Positions 35,774 to 44,418 of a stretch of 64,000 nucleotides of DNA are shown here, piece by piece (within the stretch, counting starts at the first letter, position 1; the number at the start of each line of letters is the position of its first letter). The stretch comes from Vulcanimicrobiota bacterium. GTDB lineage: Bacteria > Vulcanimicrobiota > Vulcanimicrobiia > Vulcanimicrobiales > Vulcanimicrobiaceae. The notes below the pieces were generated by a model. It saw only the letters and a list, made by a program, of their open reading frames with translations, searched no databases and was not told the DNA's origin. Made by a program: the position numbers and the translations under genes. Where the stretch lies: assembly GCA_013036105.1 (NCBI GenBank), contig JAAXCX010000001.1:62001-126000 (forward strand), written 5' to 3'.

Positions 35774-36286
35774 ATGAACGACAAAGAGATCGTCCTCACC
35801 AAAGAGGGCCTGGAAAAGATGGAGCGGGAGCTCGACGATTTGAAGAGCGTCCACCGCCGCGAAGTCAACGACCGCATCCGCCAGGCCAAAGAATTCGGTG
35901 ACCTGAGCGAAAACGCCGAGTACGAAGACGCTAAGCAAGAGCAGGCGTTCATCGAAGGCCGCATCATGAAGCTGGAGTCGATGGTTCGCAACGCTCGTCT
36001 GATCGACGAGTCGGACTACTCCGCCGATGAAGTGCACCTTGGCGCTACGGTCAAGGTCAAGGACGTCAAGTCGAACTCCAGCCACGAGTTCTGGATCGTC
36101 GGTTCGGCCGAAGCCGACCCGGTGAACCAGCGCATCAGCAACGAGTCGCCGCTGGGACGCGCGCTGATCGGCCACAAAAAGGGCGAGACGGTCGACGTCG
36201 CCACGCCGCGCGGCGTCGTGAAATACAAGATTGAATCGATCCGGCGGGGAACGCCGTCGAAGAAGGCCGCGAAGAAAGCGAGTTAA
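35774..36286 (+). CDS. greA: Transcription elongation factor GreA
   Basis: A 170-residue GreA. The coiled-coil N-terminus carries the acidic tip FGDLSENAEYEDAKQEQAFIEGRI, which enters the RNA polymerase secondary channel and stimulates RNA cleavage; the C-terminal FKBP-like domain includes VGSAEADPVNQRISNESPLGRALIGHKKGE. An added lysine-rich tail (SKKAAKKAS) extends beyond the usual end. GGGGAAG precedes the ATG. lysS follows with no gap. Confidence 0.97.
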   Translation: MNDKEIVLTKEGLEKMERELDDLKSVHRREVNDRIRQAKEFGDLSENAEYEDAKQEQAFIEGRIMKLESMVRNARLIDESDYSADEVHLGATVKVKDVKSNSSHEFWIVGSAEADPVNQRISNESPLGRALIGHKKGETVDVATPRGVVKYKIESIRRGTPSKKAAKKAS

Positions 36287-36357
36287 ACACGGACTCCCGC
36301 GAACTCGGCAAAACGGAAGAAGCGCTCGTAGCGGCCAGACGTGAAAATCTGGCCGTT

Positions 36358-37785
36358 TTGCGTTCGCGCGGAGCGGACCCGTTCGCGCAGACGCGCTACG
36401 GCGTCGACACCAACGCCGGCGAGCTGTTGGAGAAGTACGATTTTCTCGAAACCGGCGCAAAAGCGGAAAGCGAAAACTGGTCTATCGCCGGGCGCCTGAT
36501 GTCGCAGCGCCCGCACGGCAAGACCGCGTTCGCGGATCTCGCCGACCGCACCGGAAAGTTGCAGCTCTACGTGCGGCGCGACGAAGTCGGCGACGGTAAG
36601 TTTGCCGATTGGACCGTGCTCGACATCGGCGATATCGTCGGCGTGCACGGCTATATGTTCAGATCGCAAAAGGGCGAGCTTTCACTGCACGTCCTGAAGT
36701 TCGACGTGCTGGCCAAAGCGATGTACCCGCTGCCCGACAAGTGGCATGGGCTGACCGACGTGGAGAAGCGCTACCGCCAGCGCTACGTGGATTTGATCGT
36801 GAACCCCGAAGTGCGCGACGTCTTCTTCGCGCGCAGCAAAATTCTCGCCGAGATGCGGCGCTTTATCGACGCGCAGGGTTTCTACGAAGTCGAAACGCCG
36901 ACACTGCTGCACGTCGCCGGCGGCGCGGCCGCGCGTCCGTTCGTCACGCACGTCAACGCGCTCGATCAGATGATGCAGCTGCGCATCGCGACCGAACTCA
37001 ATCTCAAGCGGCTGATCGTCGGCGGGTTCGAACGCGTCTACGAAATCGGACGGATCTTTCGCAACGAGGGGATCGATCCGGTCCATAATCCCGAGTTCAC
37101 GATGCTCGAACTCTACGCGGCGTACTGGGACGTCAACGACATGCGCGAATTCAACGAGGCGCTCATCGCGCACTTGGTTGACGTCGTGACGGGCGGCAAA
37201 GACGAGCTGCAAATCGGCGAAAAGACGCTATCGTTTAAGCGACCGTTCAAGCGCGTGGAGTACTTGGAGCTTTTGCGCGAGCATGGCGGCTACACGCGCG
37301 AACAATTGCTCGATCCGGGCGGCGCGGCTGCCATACTGAAGACGTTGGGTTTGCCGGAGTCGCCTTCGCACGCGCACGCTCTGGACAAGATATTCGAACG
37401 CGCCGCCGAGCCGCACTTGCACGAGCCGACCTTCGTGACGGGGTACCCCGTCGCTATCTCGCCGCTGGCCAAGCGGCGGCAAGACGATCCGGAGATCACC
37501 GACCGCTACGAACTGTTCATCGCCAACGCCGAGATCAGCAACGCGTTCACCGAGCTAAACGATCCCGACGATCAGCGCGCGCGCTTCGAAGGGCAAATCA
37601 CGCAGCGCTCGGCCGGCGACGAAGAGATTCCCGAACCGGACTGGGATTTCGTGCGCGCGCTCGAGTACGGCATGCCGCCGACGGCCGGCATCGGCATCGG
37701 CGTGGATCGTTTGGTGATGCTGCTGACGAATCAGCCGAGCATCAAAGACGTCCTACTCTTTCCGCTCCAACGGCAGCACGGATGA
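36358..37785 (+). CDS. lysS: Lysyl-tRNA synthetase, class II
   Basis: At least 475 residues. An OB-fold anticodon-binding domain (SIAGRLMSQRPHGKTAFADLADRTGKLQLYV) precedes the class II catalytic core: KRYRQRYVDLIVNPEVRDVFFARSKI (motif 1), YEIGRIFRNEGIDPVHNPEFTMLE (motif 2) and GMPPTAGIGIGVDRLVMLL (motif 3). It charges tRNA-Lys. The TTG at 36358 is the first conventional start, but homology continues upstream: the 24 codons back to the greA stop encode TEEALVAARRENLAVLRSRG, the normal LysRS N-terminal helix, with no ATG/GTG/TTG there. The true start is probably non-canonical. Confidence 0.95.
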   Translation: MRSRGADPFAQTRYGVDTNAGELLEKYDFLETGAKAESENWSIAGRLMSQRPHGKTAFADLADRTGKLQLYVRRDEVGDGKFADWTVLDIGDIVGVHGYMFRSQKGELSLHVLKFDVLAKAMYPLPDKWHGLTDVEKRYRQRYVDLIVNPEVRDVFFARSKILAEMRRFIDAQGFYEVETPTLLHVAGGAAARPFVTHVNALDQMMQLRIATELNLKRLIVGGFERVYEIGRIFRNEGIDPVHNPEFTMLELYAAYWDVNDMREFNEALIAHLVDVVTGGKDELQIGEKTLSFKRPFKRVEYLELLREHGGYTREQLLDPGGAAAILKTLGLPESPSHAHALDKIFERAAEPHLHEPTFVTGYPVAISPLAKRRQDDPEITDRYELFIANAEISNAFTELNDPDDQRARFEGQITQRSAGDEEIPEPDWDFVRALEYGMPPTAGIGIGVDRLVMLLTNQPSIKDVLLFPLQRQHG

Positions 37786-38549
37786 AACGCGCGGCTGCCG
37801 CCATCGCGTTCGCCTTGCTCTGGGCGGGCGTCGCGCGCGCAGACGACCGGCCCAGTATCGGCTTGACGCTCAACGCGAGTATCGGCACGCACGAGGAAAG
37901 GGCGGGGCGCGAACGCGTGCCGCTTCTCCCGATCCCGCTGCTCGATGTGCGCATACCGTTCAAACGTTTCGAACTCGAAGTCGAAGGGGTGCCAGCGATC
38001 GGCCCGGTCGGATACAATAGCGGCATTATGGCGGCGAGCCGCACCACGAAGATCAGTTACGGCTTCGGAACACTGCGCTACCGCATACCGAATACGCCCT
38101 GGAGCGCCGGGCTGGGAGCGATTTTGTACAATCAGGAAACGGTGACAACTCAAACGACGGTCGTGCCGTGTTTGAATCCTTGCACTCCGACGCCGTTGAC
38201 GATTACAGAATACGATCGCTCGCGCGTCGGAGGAATGCGTTATGAAATCGGGTACGCCGTCGCGCTCTCGCCCATCCGGTCGCTGAGCCTGCAAATCGGA
38301 TTGACTCCGGTGATGCACTCGACCATTCACGAAGCAGTTACGCCTTTTAACGAAACCCTCGACGAGCCGGAACGCGCGTCCCAGGTTGACGGGCAGTTGC
38401 GGTATTCTCTGCAGACCCGCGGCGCGGTGTGGGCCTATGGGATCCGGTATATCAACTATCTCGCTCACTTCGAACAAAACGGGGCGCTTTCAGACCGCAA
38501 CACGCTGCTGATGCCCTTTGCCGGAGTCTCCTTCCCGCTCGGCCATTAG
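37782..38549 (+). CDS. Secreted hypothetical protein, probable outer-membrane beta-barrel
   Basis: A 255-residue protein with a signal peptide (KRAAAAIAFALLWAGVARAD, cut after about residue 20) and alternating hydrophobic/polar segments such as GFGTLRYRIPNTPWSAGLGAIL and VWAYGIRYINYLAHF, ending LLMPFAGVSFPLGH. The pattern suits an 8-12-strand barrel. Two cysteines (PCLNPC) may pair in a loop. No family recognised. The ATG overlaps the lysS stop (ATGA). Confidence 0.65.
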   Translation: MKRAAAAIAFALLWAGVARADDRPSIGLTLNASIGTHEERAGRERVPLLPIPLLDVRIPFKRFELEVEGVPAIGPVGYNSGIMAASRTTKISYGFGTLRYRIPNTPWSAGLGAILYNQETVTTQTTVVPCLNPCTPTPLTITEYDRSRVGGMRYEIGYAVALSPIRSLSLQIGLTPVMHSTIHEAVTPFNETLDEPERASQVDGQLRYSLQTRGAVWAYGIRYINYLAHFEQNGALSDRNTLLMPFAGVSFPLGH

Positions 38550-38586
38550 CTCGGAACGTTTCGCCGCCGGCGAGCGTATTGGGGAC

Positions 38587-39447
38587 ATGCTGAAGATCGC
38601 GTTCGTGCTTGGCGGCATGCTGCTCGGTGCCATGCAGCTCGCGCAAGCGGATGCGCCCGCGCCCTCGCCCTCGCCCGCCGAGAGCCTGTATCTTTCAGCC
38701 GTGAAAGCGACCTCGTCTCGCGCGCAGCCCGCATTTGAAAGTGCGGTGCTGCACTCGACCGACGAAGGCATGCCGGTAAAGCTTATCGTCCGAAATCATT
38801 TCGTTTGGCTTGGTATCGGAAGCGGCGACGGACCGAGCACGTGGCAACTGCGGCATCGCACCGACGATTACGCGACAGAGATTATCGATGAAAACGGAAA
38901 GCGTTACGTAACCGGCCGTTCGTTCTTCGATGCGACGTGGTACGGCACGTATCGCGCCTTGCGCGACGGGATGCTGAATTACCAAGACGTCGAGCAACCC
39001 GTTTCGGAACGAGCGACGCCTGCACCGCAAGAGGCGTCGTCACTGCGTCAGATTGCGGCCATACACGTGATGGGTCCGACGATCTACGCGCTGGAAGAGC
39101 GCGGTGCGCAACCCTGTCCCGATGGAAGTCCGGGCCACGCGTTGCACTTGGTCGCGCGCGATCGCGCGCCGGAGCATCAATTGAGCGACGTCACGATCAA
39201 CGTGCAAACGCACGAGTTCTGCCTGATGCGCTACGGCGTTCGTGACGCCTTCGGCTTTCACGGAGTCGTGGAGCAGCACTTTGGGGACGTGGGAGGCTAC
39301 TGGACGCTGACCGACGGGTTCATTGACGGGACGATTCGCTTCTTTGGGATTTCTACGCACCACGGCATCTGGCGGTTCAGGCTCGACGGCATTACCTATC
39401 CGCGCTCGATTCCGGCGGACGTCTTCGTGCCGCCCCTGGACCAATAG
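38587..39447 (+). CDS. Secreted hypothetical protein
   Basis: A 286-residue protein with a signal peptide (MLKIAFVLGGMLLGAMQLAQADA) and a Pro/Ser linker, then a beta-rich domain with two widely spaced cysteines (QPCPDG and HEFCLM). No family recognised. The ATG at 38587 is chosen because it places the signal peptide at the N-terminus; an in-frame ATG at 38518 lies inside the previous gene. Envelope location is likely. It follows the barrel-like gene by 37 bases. Confidence 0.65.
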   Translation: MLKIAFVLGGMLLGAMQLAQADAPAPSPSPAESLYLSAVKATSSRAQPAFESAVLHSTDEGMPVKLIVRNHFVWLGIGSGDGPSTWQLRHRTDDYATEIIDENGKRYVTGRSFFDATWYGTYRALRDGMLNYQDVEQPVSERATPAPQEASSLRQIAAIHVMGPTIYALEERGAQPCPDGSPGHALHLVARDRAPEHQLSDVTINVQTHEFCLMRYGVRDAFGFHGVVEQHFGDVGGYWTLTDGFIDGTIRFFGISTHHGIWRFRLDGITYPRSIPADVFVPPLDQ

Positions 39448-39484
39448 GCCGCCCGCCTGCAACCTACTTTAAGTAAGCCGGGTT

Positions 39485-39925
39485 ATGAGGGGCATGGATT
39501 TAACAAAAACATACCCCCGCAGCGTGCACGAAAAATACCTGGGCATCGTGCAGCTGGGCCGCGCCCTCGATAAGGGCAAAGCCAAAGCCCACGGCAACGT
39601 CGGAGAATACCACTTCGACTGCCCGATGGACCACGCGGTCTTCGAATTTCTCGGCATCAACGGTGAAGAATTCTTGAGCGTCATCAAGAACGCCAAGAGC
39701 GATGCTGAAATCGATGCCTACGCCAAGCAGTTCGTCGACAAAAAGACGCCCGCTGAAATCGAGCAGTGGAACCGTGAATGGGTGAGTCACGAGCCCGAAG
39801 GCGAGTCGAAGACGTACTTCCTGGGTCTGCGCAACCAAGTAGCGCCGGACCGGACGGACGTCACGACCTGGGCCGACTTGCTGGATCTGGACGAGAAGCG
39901 CCAGGTCCCGCGCCGCGCAGCCTAA
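39485..39925 (+). CDS. DUF5069-domain protein
   Basis: A 146-residue soluble protein whose opening, MDLTKTYPRSVHEKYLGIVQLGRALDKGKA, and GEYHFDCPMDHAVFEFLGINGEEFL match the DUF5069 family of unknown function. The start may be the ATG at 39485 or 39494. Its TAA directly abuts the truA reading frame. Confidence 0.8.
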   Translation: MRGMDLTKTYPRSVHEKYLGIVQLGRALDKGKAKAHGNVGEYHFDCPMDHAVFEFLGINGEEFLSVIKNAKSDAEIDAYAKQFVDKKTPAEIEQWNREWVSHEPEGESKTYFLGLRNQVAPDRTDVTTWADLLDLDEKRQVPRRAA

Positions 39926-40704
39926 CGACTATCAGAGCCGTCGTCGAGTACGACGGCTCTGCTTTTTCCGGCTTCCAATTTCAACCTGAACTGCGCACGG
40001 TAGCGGGCGAGCTCGAGCGCGCTTTCTCGACGCTGTTCGCAAACGAGGTGAAAGTGACGGGCGCCGGCCGGACCGATACGGGCGTGCATGCCACCGGACA
40101 AGTCGTTTCGCTCAGAACCGCGGCTGCGTTTCCGTTCGAGCGTTTAACGCTGGCGGCGAATACCGAGTTGCCCCCCGACGTCTCCGTGCGCGAAGCCGGC
40201 ATCGCACCGGCCGATTTCTCCGCGCGCTTTTCCGCGCTTGAGCGCACGTACATTTATGTTATTCTGAACCGGCGCGACCGGTCGCCGCTGTACGCTCGGC
40301 ACACGTGCCATGTCTGGCTGCCGCTCGATATCGAAGCGATGAAAGCGGCCACGGCGCCGCTGATCGGCGAGCATGATTTTCGTTCGTTCTGCGGGATGCT
40401 GCCCGAAAGCGGGCCGACGCTGCGGACGCTGCGCGCGATCGACATTCGCCGCACCGGCGATGTGATTCGCATTGAAATCCGCGCCGACGGATTTTTGCAC
40501 CGCATGGCGCGCAACATCGTCGGAACGCTCGTTGAGTGCGGAACGGGAAAACGCGATCCGGCGAGTATCGCGCCGGCGCTGGCCGCGCTCGATCGTTCCG
40601 CTACGGGGATGACCGCGCCGCCGCAAGGTTTGTACTTAGCCGGCGTGCGTTACGCCGACGGCTTCAATTCGTTTGCGGAGCCGCCCATTAGCGCCGGATG
40701 GTAA
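39922..40704 (+). CDS. truA: tRNA pseudouridine(38-40) synthase, non-canonical start
   Basis: About 260 residues. RAVVEYDGSAFSGFQFQP opens the enzyme, GAGRTDTGVHATGQVV has the catalytic aspartate, and FLHRMARNIVGTLVECGTGKR is the C-terminal signature. It modifies U38-U40 in tRNA anticodon stems. The start is unresolved: TruA proteins begin about nine residues before YDG, which here falls on CTA (39922) or ACG (39925), overlapping or touching the TAA of the previous gene, with no ATG/GTG/TTG nearby. An in-frame ATG at 39778 would add 48 residues with no TruA similarity. The 3' end overlaps the convergent gene by 17 bases. Confidence 0.93.
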   Translation, partial: LTTIRAVVEYDGSAFSGFQFQPELRTVAGELERAFSTLFANEVKVTGAGRTDTGVHATGQVVSLRTAAAFPFERLTLAANTELPPDVSVREAGIAPADFSARFSALERTYIYVILNRRDRSPLYARHTCHVWLPLDIEAMKAATAPLIGEHDFRSFCGMLPESGPTLRTLRAIDIRRTGDVIRIEIRADGFLHRMARNIVGTLVECGTGKRDPASIAPALAALDRSATGMTAPPQGLYLAGVRYADGFNSFAEPPISAGW

Positions 40705-41524
40705 AACCGACCCCCAGGTAATGCGCTTTCGAGTGGCCGGCGGCGTTAAAAGCTGTGCCGAGCTGCAGATTCGCCAAGACGTTACGTCCGATTTCATGCT
40801 GCAAACTCAGCGTTCCCGAACTTTGCGCGGACGAATGAATCGCCGCTTCGGAAAAACTGCGAAGCTGGAGCGTGAGCCAGGTCTTGCGCATGATCGGCGC
40901 CGTGACGCCGATGGCAAAGGTTGCGGCGGTGCGCTGCTCGTGACCCATTCCCCGCTGACGGAACCAGAACGCGCCGGCTTGCGCGCTGAAAATCAGGTTC
41001 GATCGGCGCGGCATCCACGAGCCGGTGAATGTGAGGTCGGTAACCGGAATCAAACTCAAGTGGGCGAGCGCGTGCAGCTGCGGGTTGGTTTCAAACGAGA
41101 CGCTCGAAGCGAACGTGCTGCTGCTCGAGAGCAGCGCCTTTACGCCGAAACCCGGGTGCGTGAAGTAGAAGACGCCCAGGCCGTTGTTCCCTGATTTGGC
41201 CACATCGGAGGGTGCATCCACGAAGACTTCGACGCGGGGGGAGAGCGCGAGCCGGATGGTCGCTTCCGGGTAGGCCGCCAGCGCCGTCCCGCCCACGCTG
41301 GAGGCGTTTTGGTAGTACATGGTCTCGATGACGATCTGCCCCCGGCGCACGATGCAGGGGGTCATACGGGCATGACTGGTGTTGGCGATGGACCGCAGCG
41401 ACTGGTCGCAGATGGCCTTGACCGGCGGTCCCTTGGGGGCCGGCTGATCGACGGCGAGGGCCATGGTCGTACAAGCAAAAAAGGCGGCGGCTATACCGCC
41501 GGAGATCCGAAGCTCCATTCTCAT
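40688..41524 (-). CDS. Secreted hypothetical protein, probable outer-membrane beta-barrel
   Basis: A 278-residue protein with a signal peptide (ELRISGGIAAAFFACTTMALA) and many short amphipathic strands, for example ATIRLALSPRVEVFVDAP, GLGVFYFTHPGFGVKALL and RKTWLTLQLRSF, ending with HYLGVGFTIRR. The terminal aromatic/arginine pattern suits an outer-membrane barrel of the 'transporter/phenol-degradation meta-pathway' type, but this is tentative. The start is the ATG at 41524 or two codons later. It is divergent from rplM. Confidence 0.65.
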   Translation of the reverse strand: MRMELRISGGIAAAFFACTTMALAVDQPAPKGPPVKAICDQSLRSIANTSHARMTPCIVRRGQIVIETMYYQNASSVGGTALAAYPEATIRLALSPRVEVFVDAPSDVAKSGNNGLGVFYFTHPGFGVKALLSSSSTFASSVSFETNPQLHALAHLSLIPVTDLTFTGSWMPRRSNLIFSAQAGAFWFRQRGMGHEQRTAATFAIGVTAPIMRKTWLTLQLRSFSEAAIHSSAQSSGTLSLQHEIGRNVLANLQLGTAFNAAGHSKAHYLGVGFTIRR

Positions 41525-41590
41525 CAGTTTTTTATCTTCGAAGGCGCTTGCCTGCTCCTATGCCGAACCATGACAGGGCCTTAATGAGGC

Positions 41591-41620
41591 TTGACGCGTG
41601 CGGCGGGCTGCGCGTATAGT
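41591..41620 (+). promoter_or_regulatory. Promoter of the rplM-rpsI operon
   Basis: TTGACG at 41591-41596 and TATAGT at 41615-41620, 18 bases apart, form a strong sigma-70 promoter. The leader runs about 25 bases to the rplM ATG at 41652 and contains AAGGAAG as ribosome binding site. Confidence 0.75.
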
Positions 41621-41651
41621 AGGTCGGTTGCCCACGCTTATAAGGAAGACC

Positions 41652-42077
41652 ATGCGCACGTACCAGCAGAAAACCGCGGAGACGAAGCACGATTGGTATA
41701 TCGTCGACGCCGCGGGCCAGCGTCTCGGCACGCTCGCGGTGCGTATTTCGCGCGTCCTGGCGGGCAAACACAAGCCGACCTGGACGCCGCACATCGACGA
41801 CGGCGACTTCGTGATCGTGATCAACGCCGAAAAGGTCGAGCTGGGCGGCAACAAGTGGGACCAAAAAGTGTATTACCGGCACAGCGGCTATCCCGGCGGT
41901 TTGAAACTGCAGACCGCGCGCGATTTGATGGAGAAACATCCGGAGCGCCTGGTCGAACGCGCCGTGCGCGGCATGCTGCCCACTAACAGACTGCGCGACG
42001 TGCGCCTGGGCCGCTTAAAAGTCTATACCGGTGCGACGCATTCGCATGACGCGCAAAAACCGCAGGAGCTGCCTTGA
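41652..42077 (+). CDS. rplM: 50S ribosomal protein L13
   Basis: A 141-residue L13. [47 protein letters not shown] and [12 protein letters not shown], followed by [23 protein letters not shown], are the family signatures. It organises the 5' end of 23S rRNA early in 50S assembly. Its stop overlaps the TTG start of rpsI (TTGA), the standard L13-S9 operon. Confidence 0.97.
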   Translation: MRTYQQKTAETKHDWYIVDAAGQRLGTLAVRISRVLAGKHKPTWTPHIDDGDFVIVINAEKVELGGNKWDQKVYYRHSGYPGGLKLQTARDLMEKHPERLVERAVRGMLPTNRLRDVRLGRLKVYTGATHSHDAQKPQELP

Positions 42078-42463
42078 ACGATAACTTCCTAGGAACCGGT
42101 CGGCGTAAACGTTCCATCGCGCGCGTGAGACTCGCGCTTGGCGAAGGGAAGATCACTGTCAACAAACGCCCGCTCGAAGAGTATTTCACCCGCCAGACGC
42201 TCCAGCAAATCGTGAAGCAGCCGCTCGAAGCCACGCAAAGTTTGACGCGCTTCAACATCGACGTCAAGGTCGAAGGCGGCGGCACGTCCGGTCAAGCCGG
42301 CGCGCTGCGCCACGGTATTGCGCGTGCCCTGGTTGCGATGGACGAATCGCTGCGCGAGATTTTGCGCAAAGCCGGCCTCTTGACGCGCGACGACCGCGAA
42401 AAAGAATCCAAGAAGTACGGCCGCAAACGCGCCCGCAAGCGCTTCCAATTTAGCAAACGCTAA
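42074..42463 (+). CDS. rpsI: 30S ribosomal protein S9
   Basis: A 129-residue S9. [26 protein letters not shown] opens it, [19 protein letters not shown] is the core, and the basic tail ends [13 protein letters not shown], whose final Lys-Arg contacts P-site tRNA. It starts with TTG at 42074, overlapping the rplM stop by four bases, which implies coupled translation. Confidence 0.97.
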   Translation: MNDNFLGTGRRKRSIARVRLALGEGKITVNKRPLEEYFTRQTLQQIVKQPLEATQSLTRFNIDVKVEGGGTSGQAGALRHGIARALVAMDESLREILRKAGLLTRDDREKESKKYGRKRARKRFQFSKR

Positions 42464-42636
42464 GACTCCGCGTACAACTGTTCGCCGACGCGCTACTGAT
42501 CGTAGCGGGGCTCTTTGCCGCGCTCTGGCATCCGCCCGCCGCCTGGGTCGAAAGCGCGTTCAGCAACGGCTGGTATCCCAAGTGGGAGAACTTCTGGGGC
42601 TCGATCACGCCGGCGCTGCCGTTTTCGCTCGGCGAC

Positions 42637-43548
42637 GTGGTGATCTTGGCCGGCGCGGTCGTGGTGATCGTCAAGATCTGGCGCAACATTGAACGCATGC
42701 GCCGCGGACGCTTCGGCTTACCGCTGCTGCGCATGCTGTTCGGAATTGCCGGCGTCGCCGGATTATACGCGCTCTGGTTTTACGGCGGGTGGGGCTGGGG
42801 TTACGACCGTGCGCCGCTGCAGACGCGTGTCGCCTACGACAGCTCGCGCTTAACACCGGCGAACGTCGACGCGCTGCGCCGGCGCTCGATCTCCGAACTC
42901 AATACGCTCGCGCGTCCGGCGCACGCGCTCAACGATAACGCTCCGCGCGGAGAAGCGCTTGCCTTCGAGCTGCTGCGCAATGCGTGGCTGCCCGTGGTCC
43001 AACGGCTGGGCGACCGCTGGACTCCCGAAGTGGGAGCCGCCAAACCCACGCTGGCCGGATTTTTCATGGATAAGAACGGCACGAGCGGTTTCACCAATCC
43101 GTTTACGCTCGAGACGCAGCTCGCGCCCGACTTGCTGTGGTTCGAGCGCCCGTTTTCGCAAGCGCACGAATGGAGCCACGTCGCCGGTTACAATCGCGAG
43201 GACGAGGCCAACTACATCGCCGCGCTCACTTGCATGCGCGACTCCGACACCGTTGCGCAGTACTCGGGCTGGCTCGAGATATTCTTGTATCTACCGCCTC
43301 TGCCGCATTATCCGCACAAGATGTTCGCGCCGGAAGTCTGGCAAGATTTCGCCGCGCTGCGCGAACGCAACGCGCGCTTCGTGAACATCGATTTCTCGCG
43401 GTTCTCTTGGCGGATGTACAATAATTACCTGAAGTCGAACCGCATCGCTTCGGGCGTGCGCAACTATACCGAGGTCACGCAGTTGCTGATTACCATCCCA
43501 TTGGATCGAAGTGGACTGCCGGTTCCGGGGCCGGACACCGCGCGGTAA
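42637..43548 (+). CDS. DUF3810-family membrane protein with zinc-protease-like motif
   Basis: A DUF3810 protein of at least 303 residues. The soluble part carries QAHEWSHVAGYNREDEANYIAAL, a gluzincin-like HExxH with a downstream Glu, so it may be a membrane-bound zinc peptidase; this is not proven for the family. The GTG at 42637 is the first conventional start, but the frame is open back to the rpsI stop and encodes another membrane helix (LRVQLFADALLIVAGLFAAL) and PFSLGDVVILAG, which belong to the family. As with lysS and truA, no ATG/GTG/TTG occurs in that stretch; the frame meets the stop as CTAA. Confidence 0.82.
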   Translation: MVILAGAVVVIVKIWRNIERMRRGRFGLPLLRMLFGIAGVAGLYALWFYGGWGWGYDRAPLQTRVAYDSSRLTPANVDALRRRSISELNTLARPAHALNDNAPRGEALAFELLRNAWLPVVQRLGDRWTPEVGAAKPTLAGFFMDKNGTSGFTNPFTLETQLAPDLLWFERPFSQAHEWSHVAGYNREDEANYIAALTCMRDSDTVAQYSGWLEIFLYLPPLPHYPHKMFAPEVWQDFAALRERNARFVNIDFSRFSWRMYNNYLKSNRIASGVRNYTEVTQLLITIPLDRSGLPVPGPDTAR

Positions 43549-43560
43549 CATTTACGCACA

Positions 43561-43587
43561 GTTTCGGACATGACCGTCGTGTAGCGT
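43561..43587 (+). promoter_or_regulatory. Leaderless-type promoter of the flagellar locus
   Basis: GTTTCGG at 43561-43567, 14 bases, then TAGCGT at 43582-43587, ending six bases before the ATG at 43594. The same layout (GTTCCGG, 14 bases, TAACGT, six bases, ATG) precedes fliQ. The -10-like box so close to the ATG implies a leaderless transcript. Confidence 0.5.
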
Positions 43588-43593
43588 GACGTC

Positions 43594-43812
43594 ATGTTCG
43601 ACACAGCCGGTTCCCTCATGCGAGCGCTTGCGGGTGCGCGAACGGACCTCACGGCGGCAGCCGGGGCCGTATCGCGGTCGCAAACGGCATTTGGCTCGCC
43701 GCGCACCGACGGCGTCCTCGCATCCGCCGCGGATCGCGCAGTTTTTACCGAGGCCCTCCTCAATGCGGTTCATGCCCGCCTCGCGGAAATCAAAGCCGTC
43801 ACTCATGGATAA
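43594..43812 (+). CDS. Short FlgB-like rod protein (candidate)
   Basis: A 72-residue protein in the place of flgB, directly before flgC. FTEALLNAVHARLAEIKAVTHG resembles the C-terminal helix of FlgB, but canonical FlgB is about 130 residues, so this would be a reduced form. Position is the main argument. It overlaps flgC by eight bases. Confidence 0.5.
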   Translation: MFDTAGSLMRALAGARTDLTAAAGAVSRSQTAFGSPRTDGVLASAADRAVFTEALLNAVHARLAEIKAVTHG

Positions 43813-44137
43813 TCTCGATCTGTTACGTACGGCCGCGAGCGGCATGGATGCGCAACGCGCCGCGCTCGACGTTCTCGCGCGCAACGTTGCCGCTTCTCAG
43901 GCCGCGGGACCAAAAGGCTCTTACGAACGCCTTGTGCCGCAGTTCGCGATCGCAGAAGACGGCGAATCGCAGCGTGTCGTTTTTGCGGGCGCGATTCCCC
44001 AAAAAGACGACGGCGGCGGGATTCTGGCCGAGATGGTCTCCGTGCTCAATGCGTCGCGCGCGTACGAAGCGAACGCCTCGGTCTTCGAAATCGGAAAACA
44101 TTTGGCCGAGCGCACGATCGATATGGGGCGCTTGTGA
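43805..44137 (+). CDS. flgC: Flagellar proximal rod protein FlgC
   Basis: A 110-residue rod protein. DLLRTAASGMDAQRAALDVLARNVA is the conserved N-terminal helix, and GGILAEMVSVLNASRAYEANASVFEIGKHLAERTIDMG is the C-terminal coiled-coil helix of FlgC/FlgG proteins. The core is shorter than usual (FlgC is about 134). It would polymerise on FliE inside the basal body. GTGA overlap with fliE. Confidence 0.88.
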   Translation: MDNLDLLRTAASGMDAQRAALDVLARNVAASQAAGPKGSYERLVPQFAIAEDGESQRVVFAGAIPQKDDGGGILAEMVSVLNASRAYEANASVFEIGKHLAERTIDMGRL

Positions 44138-44415
44138 CGACGTTTGTGCCCGACGTTGCGGGTCCGTTCCCGACGATATCGCGCACCGTCCCCACTGCCG
44201 CGCCGCCGGCGGACGCATTCGGTAAAGCGATGGACGATCTGGGTTCGGTTTTGAGTTCGGCCGGCGCCGCCGAAGATCGCTTCGCGTCGGGTGCGGGCGA
44301 TCTTCAAGAAGCTGTCTACGAACGTGCGCGCGCCGACGTTGCGTTGGCCGTCGCAACAGCGGCAGCTCAGCGAACGGCGCAGGCGCTGCAAGCGATCTTC
44401 ACGATGCAGGTGTAG
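44134..44415 (+). CDS. fliE: Flagellar hook-basal body protein FliE
   Basis: A 93-residue protein of normal FliE length, with a disordered start and a helical C-terminus: DLQEAVYERARADVALAVATAAAQRTAQALQAIFTMQV. FliE joins the MS ring to the rod and is the first exported substrate. GTG start overlapping flgC by four bases; fliF begins three bases later. Confidence 0.85.
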   Translation: MTTFVPDVAGPFPTISRTVPTAAPPADAFGKAMDDLGSVLSSAGAAEDRFASGAGDLQEAVYERARADVALAVATAAAQRTAQALQAIFTMQV

Positions 44416-44418
44416 CGC

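Noticed and set aside
39778-39921. ATG at 39778 as the start of truA
   Set aside because: It would add 48 arginine/proline-rich residues lying entirely within the DUF5069 gene in another frame, with no TruA similarity.
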